A stretch of DNA of 23,648 bases, taken from Actinomycetales bacterium. GTDB taxonomy: Bacteria > Actinomycetota > Actinomycetes > Actinomycetales > BWSM-131. The notes beneath the pieces were generated by a model that did not search any database, was not told the DNA's origin, and saw only the letters and a list, made by a program, of their open reading frames with translations. This document shows, piece after piece, positions 14,000-21,776 of this stretch; the first letter of the stretch is position 1, and the number at the start of each line of letters is the position of its first letter. The translations under genes and the position numbers were made by a program. Location: assembly GCA_030149025.1 (NCBI GenBank), contig JASBSH010000420.1, positions 1 through 23,648 on the forward strand, given 5' to 3'.

Positions 14000-15148
14000 T
14001 CAGCGGGACAGCAGGTCCGATGCCAGCCGACCCACGTCGTCCACCTCGATGAGGAAGCCGTCGTGCCCGTGCGGTGAGGAGATCTCCACGACGTCCCCAC
14101 AGCCGGGGATGCGGGCGGCGATCTCCTCGGACAGCCGCGTGGGGTAGAGCCGGTCGGAGTCGACCGAGGCGACGACCGTGTGCGCCCGCACCCTGGCGAG
14201 CGCCGCCTTCGCGCCGCCGCGACCGCGACCGACGTCGTGGGAGTTCATGGACTCGGTGAGGACGACGTAGGAGTTGGCGTCGAAACGGGCCGCGAGCTTG
14301 CCGGCGTGGTGCTCCAGGTAGGACTCCACGGCGTAGCGGCCGCCGCCGCCCAGCGGGCGCTCCCCCTGCTGGGCCTTGCGACCGAACCGCAGGTCGAGTT
14401 CTGGTCCGCTCCGGTAGGTGGCGTGCGCGATCTGCCGTGCCACCCCCAGGCCGGCGAGCGGGCCGAGACCGTCTCCCACGTCGTAGTAGTCGCCGCCGTG
14501 GTAATCGGCGTCCGACCGGATGGCGCTGAGCTGGGGTGAGCACCAGGCGATCTGGTCAGCAGTGGCGTAGGCGGTGGTGGCCAACAGCAGCAGCCGCTCC
14601 ACGCGGGCCGGGTGCATGACGGCCCACTCCAGCGCCCGCATCCCGCCCATGGAGCCGCCGACGACCAGGGCCCAGCGGTCGATGCCGAGCACGTCGGCGA
14701 GCCTGGCCTCGGCGGTGACCTGGTCCCGCACGGTGAGGAAGGGGAACCGTCCGCCCCAGGGGCGGCCGTCAGGTGACAGGGAGGACGGTCCCGTGGTGCC
14801 CTGGCAACCTCCCAGGACGTTCGGCGCCACGACGAAGTAGCGGTCGGTGTCGATGGCGAGACCGGGCCCGACGAGGCCGTCCCACCAGCCCCGGGTGGGG
14901 TGCCCGGGACCGGCCGGCCCGACGACGTGGCTGTCCCCGGTCAGGGCGTGCAGGACGAGGACGGCGTTGTCACGTTCGGGCGCCAGCTCACCCCAGGTCT
15001 CGTAGGCGACCCGCACATCCGGCAGGACACCACCGGCCTCCAGCACCTGATCGCCGGTACGGGCGAACCGCCGGCAACCGACGGGGTCGCCCTCTCGCCA
15101 CCAGCCCGCACGTCGCGGAAACGGCGACTCGCTCGGCACCGCAGCCAT
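14000..15148 (-). CDS. metX: Homoserine O-acetyltransferase
   Basis: The 382-residue alpha/beta-hydrolase transfers acetyl from acetyl-CoA to homoserine, the first committed step towards methionine by direct sulfhydrylation. Family motifs are LPDVRVAYETWGELAPERDN, NAVLVLHALTGDSHVVG, NVLGGCQGTTGPSSLSPDGR and the nucleophile elbow VVGGSMGGMRALEW with Ser166. The Asp and His of the triad are in VASVDSDRLYPTRLSEEI and PHGHDGFLIE. ESMNSHDVGRGRGG is also characteristic. ATG 15148 lies two bases after the metY stop, so the genes are tightly coupled in one operon under the metY leader. The sequence looks complete. Confidence 0.95.
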   Translation of the reverse strand: MAAVPSESPFPRRAGWWREGDPVGCRRFARTGDQVLEAGGVLPDVRVAYETWGELAPERDNAVLVLHALTGDSHVVGPAGPGHPTRGWWDGLVGPGLAIDTDRYFVVAPNVLGGCQGTTGPSSLSPDGRPWGGRFPFLTVRDQVTAEARLADVLGIDRWALVVGGSMGGMRALEWAVMHPARVERLLLLATTAYATADQIAWCSPQLSAIRSDADYHGGDYYDVGDGLGPLAGLGVARQIAHATYRSGPELDLRFGRKAQQGERPLGGGGRYAVESYLEHHAGKLAARFDANSYVVLTESMNSHDVGRGRGGAKAALARVRAHTVVASVDSDRLYPTRLSEEIAARIPGCGDVVEISSPHGHDGFLIEVDDVGRLASDLLSR

Positions 15149-15150
15149 CG

Positions 15151-16476
15151 TCAGGCTCCGGCGGTGCCCTTGGCCGCGGTGAAGCCGGCCTCGAGGTCGG
15201 CGAGGATGTCGTCGATGTGCTCGAGCCCCACGGCGAGCCGGACGAGGCCCGGGGTCACGCCCGCCGCCCTCTGCTCCTCCTCGTTCAGCTGGCTGTGCGT
15301 CGTGGACGCCGGGTGGATCACCAGGCTGCGGACGTCACCGATGTTCGCCACGTGGCTGTGCAGGGTGAGGCCCTCAACGAACCGCCTGCCCACGTCGAGA
15401 CCACCAGCGATCTCAAAGGCGATGACGGCCCCGGCGCCCTTGGGGGCGTACTTCTTGGCGCGCTCGTGCCAGGGGCTGCTGGGTAGGCCGGGGTAGGCGA
15501 CGCTGAGGACCTCATCGCGGCTCTCGAGCCAGGCGGCGACCTTCTGGGCGTTCTCCACGTGCCGCTCGACCCGCAGGCTCAGGGTCTCGATGCCCTGGGC
15601 GATGAGGAAGGCGTTGAACGGCGAGACCGAGTTGCCGAGGTCGCGCAGCAGCTGCACCCGAGCCTTGAGGATGTAGGCGAGGTTGGCGCCCATCGGGCTG
15701 TCCACGCCGAGGTCCCTGGCGTACACGAGCCCGTGGTAGCTCGGGTCCGGCTGGTTGTAGTTGGGAAAGCGCTCGGGCTGGCTGGCGAAGTCGAACTTGC
15801 CGCCGTCGACGATCACACCGGCGATCGACGTGCCGTGCCCGCCCAGGTATTTGGTGGCGGAGTGGACGACCACGTCGGCGCCCCACTCCAGCGGCCGGAT
15901 CAGGTACGGGGTCGCGATCGTGTTGTCCACGACGAGCGGGACGCCGATCTCGTGGGCGACCGCGGCGACGGCCTCGATGTCGAGCACGTCCTGCAGCGGG
16001 TTGGCGATCGTCTCACCGAAGAACGCCTTGGTGTTCGGCCGCGCGGCCGCGCGCCACGACTCCGCGTCGTCCGGGTTCTCCACGAACGTCGTGTCGATCC
16101 CGAGCTTGGGGAACGTGTACCGCAGCAGGTTGTACGTACCGCCGTAGAGGCGGGGGCTCGCGACGATGTGGTCACCGGCCTCGGCAAGGTTGAGCAGCGC
16201 AAGGGTTTCGGCCGACTGCCCGGACGACAGCAGGAGCGCGCCGACGCCGCCCTCCAGACTGGCGATGCGCTGCTCCACCGCGTCGGTGGTTGGGTTCCCG
16301 ATCCGCGTGTAGATGTTGCCGAGCTCCTTGAGCCCGAACAAGTTCGCGGCGTGCTCCGTGTCGTTGAACACGTAGGACGTCGTCTGGTAGATCGGCAGCG
16401 CCCGGGAGCCGGTCGCGCTGTCGGGCGCCTGCCCGGCGTGGATCTGCCGCGTCTCGAAGGACCAACCGCTGGTCAT
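15151..16476 (-). CDS. metY: O-acetylhomoserine sulfhydrylase
   Basis: The 441-residue PLP enzyme makes homocysteine from O-acetylhomoserine and sulfide. It belongs to the Cys/Met metabolism fold-type I family: ETRQIHAGQAPDSATGSRAL, PIYQTTSYVF, YTRIGNPTTDAVEQRIASLE and the PLP-lysine motif VVHSATKYLGGHGTSIAG with Lys209. The long insert around RFPNYNQPDPSYHGLVYARD and the C-terminal IHPASTTHSQLNEEEQ separate MetY from MetB or MetC. The ATG at 16476 has AGGAGA five bases upstream. Its first bases, ATGA, overlap the stop of an upstream short ORF. A SAM-IV-type riboswitch precedes it, and metX follows directly. Confidence 0.95.
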   Translation of the reverse strand: MTSGWSFETRQIHAGQAPDSATGSRALPIYQTTSYVFNDTEHAANLFGLKELGNIYTRIGNPTTDAVEQRIASLEGGVGALLLSSGQSAETLALLNLAEAGDHIVASPRLYGGTYNLLRYTFPKLGIDTTFVENPDDAESWRAAARPNTKAFFGETIANPLQDVLDIEAVAAVAHEIGVPLVVDNTIATPYLIRPLEWGADVVVHSATKYLGGHGTSIAGVIVDGGKFDFASQPERFPNYNQPDPSYHGLVYARDLGVDSPMGANLAYILKARVQLLRDLGNSVSPFNAFLIAQGIETLSLRVERHVENAQKVAAWLESRDEVLSVAYPGLPSSPWHERAKKYAPKGAGAVIAFEIAGGLDVGRRFVEGLTLHSHVANIGDVRSLVIHPASTTHSQLNEEEQRAAGVTPGLVRLAVGLEHIDDILADLEAGFTAAKGTAGA

Positions 16477-16535
16477 GGGTGTCTCCTGGAAGGGTGTGGG
16501 TTGGATGCGGCTTCAGCTGCGCATTCGACAGACAC
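16473..16535 (-). CDS. Short upstream ORF (20 codons) coupled to metY
   Basis: GTG at 16535-16533 lies six bases after a near-perfect Shine-Dalgarno sequence (AGGAGG, 16547-16542). The frame runs 20 codons (VSVECAAEAAS, then NPHPSRRHP) and ends in TGA 16475-16473, which overlaps the metY ATG as ATGA. It has one Cys codon and no family similarity that I recognise. It could be a leader peptide translationally coupled to metY, or simply a consequence of the leader sequence. Its ribosome-binding site is stronger than that of metY, which favours real translation. Confidence 0.5.
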   Translation of the reverse strand: MSVECAAEAASNPHPSRRHP

Positions 16536-16560
16536 GGCGGGCCTCCTATACGTGCGTACC

Positions 16561-16580
16561 GGGGCCCTACCAGGGCCCGC
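16561..16580 (-). promoter_or_regulatory. Candidate riboswitch expression platform with alternative pairings
   Basis: On the minus strand GCGGGCCC (16580-16573) and GGGCCCC (16567-16561) form a tight 6-bp hairpin around a TGGTA loop. The same GCGGGCC can instead pair, seven bases long, with GGCCCGC at 16543-16537, which overlaps the end of the upstream ORF's Shine-Dalgarno sequence. The two structures exclude each other, as expected of a translational switch. No folding was computed. Confidence 0.4.
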
Positions 16581-16693
16581 GCTTGCCTGCCGTCGGTTCG
16601 TGACGGCGACCTGGTCATCACCCGGGGCACCCCACCGCGGTTGGAGGGTTGCCGCCCAGCAAGCCGGGGCTCGTGGCTGGGACTCATGACCTG
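16581..16693 (-). promoter_or_regulatory. SAM-IV-type S-adenosylmethionine riboswitch upstream of metY
   Basis: On the minus strand the leader contains GGTCATGAGTCCCAGCC, then GAGCCCCGGCTTGCTGG, GCGGCAACCCTCC, CCGCGGTGGGGTGCCCCGGG and TGATGACC. This is the conserved SAM-I/SAM-IV ligand-binding core. The closing stem pairs GGTCAT (16691-16686) with ATGACC (16618-16613). After the core, GCCGTC-ACGAACC-GACGGC (16607-16589) makes the additional 3' hairpin that distinguishes SAM-IV from SAM-I. SAM-IV riboswitches are known mainly from actinomycetes, ahead of sulfur amino-acid genes. Binding of SAM would reduce metY-metX expression. Confidence 0.85.
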
Positions 16694-16741
16694 GCATAGA
16701 GCCTAGCCGCTGCCCGCCAGGGGCGTTGTCGCCGTCTCACC

Positions 16742-16771
16742 ATTTAGACTCATCCACGATCTTCTTGTCAC
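16742..16771 (-). promoter_or_regulatory. Candidate metY operon promoter
   Basis: An unusually AT-rich stretch lies about 50 bases before the riboswitch. On the minus strand GTGACA (16771-16766) and CTAAAT (16747-16742) are separated by 18 bases and could be -35 and -10 elements. The match to consensus is only moderate. Between it and the DUF4192 stop (16772-16824) nothing else was recognised. Confidence 0.35.
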
Positions 16772-16824
16772 ATGCCGCCCGCCACGCGTTCACGCCCCGT
16801 CACGGGCCCTTACATCACACGCCC

Positions 16825-18036
16825 TCACAGGGCTGCCGCGTCCTCCAGCTTCCGTCGCCCAGCCCAGCCCGGCCCGATCCCCTGCTCCAAGGAGCAGAGC
16901 AGCAGCCGGGCCAGCCGGTGCTCGGGGTCGGCTGCGGCCGCGGCCTCCAGGCAGTGCAGGGCGACGGCGCCGTTGCCCTTCCACCAGAACAGCCACCCGA
17001 GGAGGGCAAGGGGTGGGGCCGCCCTGCGGCCGGTCGCATGACGGGCCAGCGAGAAGAGCAGCACGATGGCGGGCTCATTGAGAGCGGGCTCGGGCTCGAT
17101 CGCGTACGACTCGTGGAACACACCTGCGAACAGCCTGTCCACCAACGGCGTAACCGTTCCGTTCATCGCCAGCCGCTCGGCCTCCTGACCGGCGCCCGGG
17201 ATGCAGGTGAGCATGAACGCGTCTCGCACGCTCACGTCCTGCATCCCCGCGAGCAGGAGCCCGGCGGTACGGGGATCCAGCTCCACCTCACGGCGCCAGA
17301 GGCACTCGTCCGGTGTCTCTTCACCCGCGGAACCCTGACGGACGTCGCCGGCGGAACCGGTCACGCCCGAAACCTTCTCCACCTCACGCCGCCAGGTGCG
17401 CATGACACGGCTCGCCCACCGCCCCCGGCGCATCTCGACCACCCTCGCGTCGGCCCGGGCCCCGACCCGCGGCGCGGCCTGCGCGGCGAACCGCTCGACC
17501 TCCGTGACGCGGTCGGTGTCCACGGGGCGCAGGTCCGGCATGGCATCTGCTCGCGTCTGGACGTAGGAGGCGCCGAGCATCGTCATCTCTGCGCCCAGGA
17601 CGGTGGACAGCAGGTCGCCCACCGGCCACCCCTCGGCAGGGCAGCACTCGTACGAGCACGTGAGCGAGCGGTAGCGGGAGGGACCCACGTGCCAGGCGTC
17701 GGGCAGGTCGATGTCGCTGCGCCCCATCTCGCGCCGGACCGCCTCCAGCAGGGGCGCGACGGCGGACCGATCGGCGCCGAGGGGGTCCTCGTGGTCGCTG
17801 TACACCATGAACAGGGCCGCGGAGGCCTCGTCCCGGACCAGGTGGTGCACGAGCACGCGGGCGAGCTCTTCTGCAAGCTCCGGAGCGGGCAGATCCATCC
17901 GCGTGAGTAGACCGATGCGCCGGCGGGCGCCGCGGAGGCTGAGCATCACCACGCTGTTGCGGGGGACGAAGCCCATCCGGTACGGGATCAGGCCGAGGAT
18001 CTCACGCGGCTCACTGATGGAGAAGGTTGTCGTCAT
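16825..18036 (-). CDS. DUF4192 domain-containing protein
   Basis: The 403-residue protein starts at ATG 18036. The beginning, ISEPREILGLIPYRMGFVPR then NSVVMLSLRG, is the hallmark of DUF4192 ('xxEPxELLAAVPxLLGFxPxxSLVxLxL'). Further conserved pieces are DAWHVGPSRYRSLTC with PAEGWPV (family 'xRWxSYxC..C.P..G'), and a C-terminal region containing LLGWLFWWKGNGAVALHCLE and AAADPEHRLARLLL, a helical module with a TPR-like look. DUF4192 is restricted to actinobacteria and has no known function. No signal peptide or membrane helix is seen, so it should be cytoplasmic. The gene is followed by the methionine operon leader on the same strand. Confidence 0.88.
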   Translation of the reverse strand: MTTTFSISEPREILGLIPYRMGFVPRNSVVMLSLRGARRRIGLLTRMDLPAPELAEELARVLVHHLVRDEASAALFMVYSDHEDPLGADRSAVAPLLEAVRREMGRSDIDLPDAWHVGPSRYRSLTCSYECCPAEGWPVGDLLSTVLGAEMTMLGASYVQTRADAMPDLRPVDTDRVTEVERFAAQAAPRVGARADARVVEMRRGRWASRVMRTWRREVEKVSGVTGSAGDVRQGSAGEETPDECLWRREVELDPRTAGLLLAGMQDVSVRDAFMLTCIPGAGQEAERLAMNGTVTPLVDRLFAGVFHESYAIEPEPALNEPAIVLLFSLARHATGRRAAPPLALLGWLFWWKGNGAVALHCLEAAAAADPEHRLARLLLCSLEQGIGPGWAGRRKLEDAAAL

Positions 18037-18072
18037 GCGACGACGGTCGCGACAGATACATCGGTTCGGTAG

Positions 18073-18123
18073 GGGCTGTGGACGAAGTCGCCGGTTCCGC
18101 CTGACTCAGCAGGGCTGTGGACG
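18073..18123. repeat. Two 12-bp direct repeats resembling DnaA boxes
   Basis: GGGCTGTGGACG occurs at 18073-18084 and 18112-18123, 39 bases apart, in the gap upstream of the DUF4192 gene. TGTGGAC is the core of the reverse complement of a DnaA box (TTGTCCACA); the two sites read TGTGGACGA and TGTGGACGG, one to two bases off consensus. They may be DnaA-binding or other regulator sites. Confidence 0.45.
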
Positions 18124-18168
18124 GAGGGTCACGCACGAACCCACCGATGCGGCCCTCAGGACGTCGCG

Positions 18169-18555
18169 CTAGATCACTTCACCGGGGACGACGCGACGGC
18201 CTTCCTCGAAGCCCGCGGGTCGCCCGGCGGCCTCCCAGTCCAGGAACGCCTCCGTCTCCGACAGCAGAGCGCCGGCCAGCCAGGCCAGGACGAATGCGTC
18301 ATCGGCCAGGCCCGCCACCAGCAGGGCCGCCTCGGGGATGAGGTCGATCGGCGAGACGATGTACAGGGCGGCGAGCAGCATCAGGCCGAGCCGACCGGGC
18401 TGCAGGCCCGGGTAGCGGCCGGTGAGCGTGGCGATGATCATGCGAGGGAAGGCGGCGAGCAGCCGGCCCACCCCCGGAGCGCCCGGTCGCCGCCGACCGC
18501 TGATCGCCAGCCAGAGGGCCTTGAGCGCCGCTACGCGCCGCAGTCGCTGTGCCAT
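18169..18555 (-). CDS. DUF1232 (YkvA-like) membrane protein
   Basis: The 128-residue product has RLGLMLLAALYIVSPIDLIP, the signature of DUF1232, in which a membrane segment ends in 'YxxSPIDLIPD'. A further hydrophobic helix follows (AFVLAWLAGALLSE). The N-terminus is basic. Function of the family is unknown. It lies 113 bases downstream of the metalloprotease gene on the same strand and may belong to the same transcript. Confidence 0.88.
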   Translation of the reverse strand: MAQRLRRVAALKALWLAISGRRRPGAPGVGRLLAAFPRMIIATLTGRYPGLQPGRLGLMLLAALYIVSPIDLIPEAALLVAGLADDAFVLAWLAGALLSETEAFLDWEAAGRPAGFEEGRRVVPGEVI

Positions 18556-18668
18556 GCCGCCTCCTCGTGGTTGCCCGACCCATCCAACGACGGGGGAGGT
18601 CCCCCGTGTTCCTGGAGCGGCCGAGTCCGCCGGTCCTCATCGTCATGAGCACCGGTCGTCGGCACGGC

Positions 18669-19535
18669 TCACCAGTCCGTGCGGCAGGGCCTCCCCGAGA
18701 CGGCCGCGAGACCACGTCGGTCCCCCTCGGCGAAGTCGACGCCGAGCAAGGTCGTCGACGGGTACATCAGCTCCGCCCGGTCCTCGACGTGGTCCAGGCC
18801 CATGAGGTGGGCCAGCTCGTGGAGCAGGACGCCCCGGGCTCGCGCCAGGCCTGCTGACCCGGCAGCGAGCTCACCGAGCTGCGGGCCGTCCAGCACCACC
18901 TGACCGGTGACGTACCGCTGTGTGTCGGGCTGTGCGCCGTCCACGGCCTGGGGGCCGGCGTATCCCGCAACGGGACCGGCGAGCCCCGAAGCCGCGCCCG
19001 GCTCGGACCACGCGATGAGCACCGGCGCCCAGCGATCCCCGTAGCGGTCCTTCTGGACGGCGGCACGCCGGTCCGACGGTTCCTCCTGCGTCGTGCCCTC
19101 GGGCACGAAGACCTGGCCGGTGAGGCGCTGCAGCTCGGCGACCGCGCTCTGGACGAGGTACTGGCCGGACGGCGGGGCGTATTCGTCGTTCACGACGTAC
19201 CGAAGGGGGCGACACGGGTCCCACCCGACCGGCTCCCCCGTTCCCTCTTGGCGCAGGAGCACCGTGAATCCACCTTCACCTGCTGGGGCAACCTCCGGCG
19301 TCGCCAGCGGCGTCGCCGCGGCATCGGCGGGTAGCGGCGGCTGCCCGGCCGACACCGAGCGCGTGGCCGAGAGGACGCCGAAGACCGAACCCCAGTCGTT
19401 CAGCAAGACGAGCGAGGCGACGACAACGCCCGTCGCTGCCAGGGCGATGAGCGCCCTGAGGCCAGGGCGCAGGGACGACGGCACATCCGGGGCATCGGCA
19501 AGCGGACCGGCGGAGTTGACGGCCCGGTCACCCAC
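18669..19535 (-). CDS. Membrane-anchored metzincin-like zinc metalloprotease
   Basis: This 288-residue protein has a single N-terminal membrane helix (LRALIALAATGVVVASLVLL, about residues 27-46) and an otherwise extracellular body, so it is either an anchored or a released surface enzyme. VGWDPCRPLRYVVN opens the domain. Near the C-terminus HELAHLMGLDH (His239, His243, His249 as zinc ligands; Glu240 catalytic) is the HExxHxxGxxH motif, and RAELMYP supplies the Met-turn of matrixin-like (metzincin) proteases. Two cysteines (in DPCRP and RPCRTDW) could form a disulfide. The GTG start at 19535 lies 15 bases after the M16 gene's stop, making an operon likely. The substrate is unknown. Confidence 0.85.
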   Translation of the reverse strand: MGDRAVNSAGPLADAPDVPSSLRPGLRALIALAATGVVVASLVLLNDWGSVFGVLSATRSVSAGQPPLPADAAATPLATPEVAPAGEGGFTVLLRQEGTGEPVGWDPCRPLRYVVNDEYAPPSGQYLVQSAVAELQRLTGQVFVPEGTTQEEPSDRRAAVQKDRYGDRWAPVLIAWSEPGAASGLAGPVAGYAGPQAVDGAQPDTQRYVTGQVVLDGPQLGELAAGSAGLARARGVLLHELAHLMGLDHVEDRAELMYPSTTLLGVDFAEGDRRGLAAVSGRPCRTDW

Positions 19536-19550
19536 CCACTGCCGGCTTGG

Positions 19551-21011
19551 TCAGGATCCCGTGTCCGACTGGACGAAGAGGCTCTCCGGCAACCTCGCAC
19601 GCGCCTCGGCGACCACGTGGTCGCCTCCCTTGAAGGCGCGAACGAAGATCGGGACCGCAGGGCCGTCGGCCGTCTGGAGGATGTGTGTGCCGTCTTGCTC
19701 GACCGAGACGCCGACGACGTCGTCCCACAGGGCGACCAAGTCCCCCTCGGGGTCCCTCAGAGCCACTCCCTTCTCCCCCACGATCATCCGAGCACCTCGT
19801 GGCGCCCTTGCAAACAGCTTCGGACGCAGCTCCCGGCCCTCCGGGACGGGATGCGTGCTGGCGGGTAAGCGTGCAAGGCCCACCCGCTCCAGCTCCTGGT
19901 CCTCCGGCAGTAGGACAAGAACCTGGTCGGCTGCGGCACGGACCGCGTCCCGAAGTGCCGTCGCCGTTCGCCGCTCGGTGCGCGCGTACATCTCCGCAGG
20001 AGTGACCACAGGCGCGTCCGTGAGCATCTGCCGAGCAGCGGCTCCGACCGCATCCTCCGTGAGCCGGGGATCCGAGAGCGCCTCCATGGCCTCGATCCGG
20101 TCGGCCTCCAGGTCCTCCGGCGAGGGCCCCGTCTCCGCGAACCGCTCCATGCAGTCCAGCAGCAGTCCGGCCACTTCCGCCGCCCGTTCGGGCGCGTTGT
20201 CGGCGTGGATGGCCACCTCGGTGGTGAACGAGTCCACGTGGACGCCGTCGGAGTCCACGTCGTAGGCGAGCCCCTTCTGATGCCGGACAGCGTCTTCCGC
20301 GGCCCTGGCAAGGAAGCGGCCCACGGCAAGGTCGATCCCATCGGTGGCCGGCAGCGGGAGCGACACGGCGGTGCCCCCGCACTCGTTGTCCCAGGCCGGC
20401 AGGCGCAAGGCACGGGGTGACTGCCGCGGCACCTCTCCTCGCTGCCCGGACGGCAGCGTCAACCCGAGACCGGCCGGGACAGGTCCGGTCAGGGCGAGCA
20501 CCGCGTTGTCGCGGGAGAACCACCTGTCCTTCCATGCCAGGACCGCCTGGGTGGTGACCCGCCGTACGCCCACCTCCCGGTAGGCCGCCTTGCCTGCACC
20601 GCGGCATCCGTACCGCAGGCTGGCTGCCTCCAGGGCAGGGCCGCCTCCCCCGTGCTCCGTCTCGGCTGCCAGCACCTGCCGTTCCACCTCGATGGCCGAG
20701 TCGATCACGGAGTCGAGCCGTTCCAGCTCCCGGCAGACGCGTGCCAGGAACTCGATCACACGCCCCGGAGACCCGGTCGCGTCGAACGACGTGAAGAGAG
20801 GGCCGACCTCAGCGTTCACCTGGATCGGCATCCGCCCGACACCGCGCATCACCAGATGCTCGACCAGGTGGGTGATGCCGCCATCAACGAAGGGCTCATC
20901 CGCGCGGCCGACCCGGAAGATCAGCGACGCGTTCAGCGGTGCTGGGCCCGGCGCCCACACCACGGGAACGCCGTCCACCTCGGCGAGGTCGAACTTGTCC
21001 AGAAGCTGCAC
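19551..21011 (-). CDS. M16 family peptidase-like protein with C-terminal PH-like domain
   Basis: The 486-residue protein carries the inverted zinc motif HLVEH (His48, Glu51, His52) of the M16 pitrilysin/processing-peptidase family within FVDGGITHLVEHLVMRGVGR. Glu128 is a reasonable third ligand, at about the usual 75-residue distance. The second half-domain contains HQKGLAYDVDSDG, the usual position of the conserved 'GLxYxVxS' motif. The last 75 or so residues (FARAPRGARMIVGEKGVALR, LVALWDDVVGVSVEQDGTHI) look like a bacterial PH-type domain, an unusual attachment. No signal peptide is seen, so it is probably cytoplasmic. It starts at GTG 21011, 36 bases after the EcsC gene. Confidence 0.83.
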   Translation of the reverse strand: MQLLDKFDLAEVDGVPVVWAPGPAPLNASLIFRVGRADEPFVDGGITHLVEHLVMRGVGRMPIQVNAEVGPLFTSFDATGSPGRVIEFLARVCRELERLDSVIDSAIEVERQVLAAETEHGGGGPALEAASLRYGCRGAGKAAYREVGVRRVTTQAVLAWKDRWFSRDNAVLALTGPVPAGLGLTLPSGQRGEVPRQSPRALRLPAWDNECGGTAVSLPLPATDGIDLAVGRFLARAAEDAVRHQKGLAYDVDSDGVHVDSFTTEVAIHADNAPERAAEVAGLLLDCMERFAETGPSPEDLEADRIEAMEALSDPRLTEDAVGAAARQMLTDAPVVTPAEMYARTERRTATALRDAVRAAADQVLVLLPEDQELERVGLARLPASTHPVPEGRELRPKLFARAPRGARMIVGEKGVALRDPEGDLVALWDDVVGVSVEQDGTHILQTADGPAVPIFVRAFKGGDHVVAEARARLPESLFVQSDTGS

Positions 21012-21047
21012 CGGCGCAGACTAACCGCCGGAATCACCAACACCCCG

Positions 21048-21719
21048 CTACGCCACGAGCTCCCGCTGCACGAACTCCTCCTTGGCGTCGTCACCGATGC
21101 GGTTCAGCAGCCACCAGTCGAGACCGGCGCCGATGACACCGCCGGCGAGCGGCACAGCGCGCCCGAGCCGGCTCAGGCTGCGTTGGGCGGTCTGCGACAG
21201 CAGCCGGAAGCCGATGCCCTTGTTCAGCACCATGAGCGCCGGGGCGGGCAGCTGCTTCATCGCCAGCCCGGCGATCCGGCCGACCGGGTTCAGACCCGCC
21301 TTCGCCAGCAGCGACGAGGCGTCGGCGCCGACCAGGGTCAGCATCACCGCCGAGCGCACCTCCGGCCGGTCCAGGCTGTACCCCCGCAGGTGGGCGATCG
21401 CCCCGACCATGCGGGTGGCAACGACGTAGAACCCGACGATGTTGGCCGGCAGCGCGACCGGCAGGGTGAGGAAGCCACCCAGTCCCGTCACGAACCCGTT
21501 CGCCGCTGCCAGCTTCTTGTGGCTGGAGATGACGTCCTCGATCGCGGCGTTCACGTCCTTGCGGCGAGCCCGCGCCTTCTGCGCCACCTCCACCGCTGGG
21601 TCGAGCGGACCCACCCCGTCGATACCGGCGTCGACCAGCTTGCTCACCAGCGTCGAGGCCGCCTGCTCCAGCCCGCTCGACTCCCGCTCCTCGGGCCTGC
21701 CCTTGCGTCCCCACGACAT
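21048..21719 (-). CDS. EcsC family protein
   Basis: The 223-residue product has an N-terminal helical part, then SHKKLAAANGFVTGLGGFLT, LPVALPANIVGFYVVATRMV and GAIAHLRGYSLDRPEVRSAV. This matches the EcsC family ('GxxxGxxGFxxxPxDLPxxxxxxxRxxxxIAxxYGxD'). EcsC-type proteins are membrane-associated and poorly understood; the name comes from the Bacillus ecsABC locus. ATG 21719 follows GGGAGGT at about six bases, fixing this start against a longer frame to 22082. It is the first gene of the EcsC/M16/metzincin run and diverges from the DNA ligase gene, with 57 bases between starts. Confidence 0.88.
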   Translation of the reverse strand: MSWGRKGRPEERESSGLEQAASTLVSKLVDAGIDGVGPLDPAVEVAQKARARRKDVNAAIEDVISSHKKLAAANGFVTGLGGFLTLPVALPANIVGFYVVATRMVGAIAHLRGYSLDRPEVRSAVMLTLVGADASSLLAKAGLNPVGRIAGLAMKQLPAPALMVLNKGIGFRLLSQTAQRSLSRLGRAVPLAGGVIGAGLDWWLLNRIGDDAKEEFVQRELVA

Positions 21720-21776
21720 GCAGCGACCTCCCTGGTCGGATTCGTCAGCTTCCCGGATTCTGCCCATCATTGGCCT

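Noticed and set aside
20652..21776. Upstream extension of the DNA ligase frame by 375 codons
   Set aside because: It is antisense to the EcsC and M16 genes. Ligase homology begins only at about GTG 21777.
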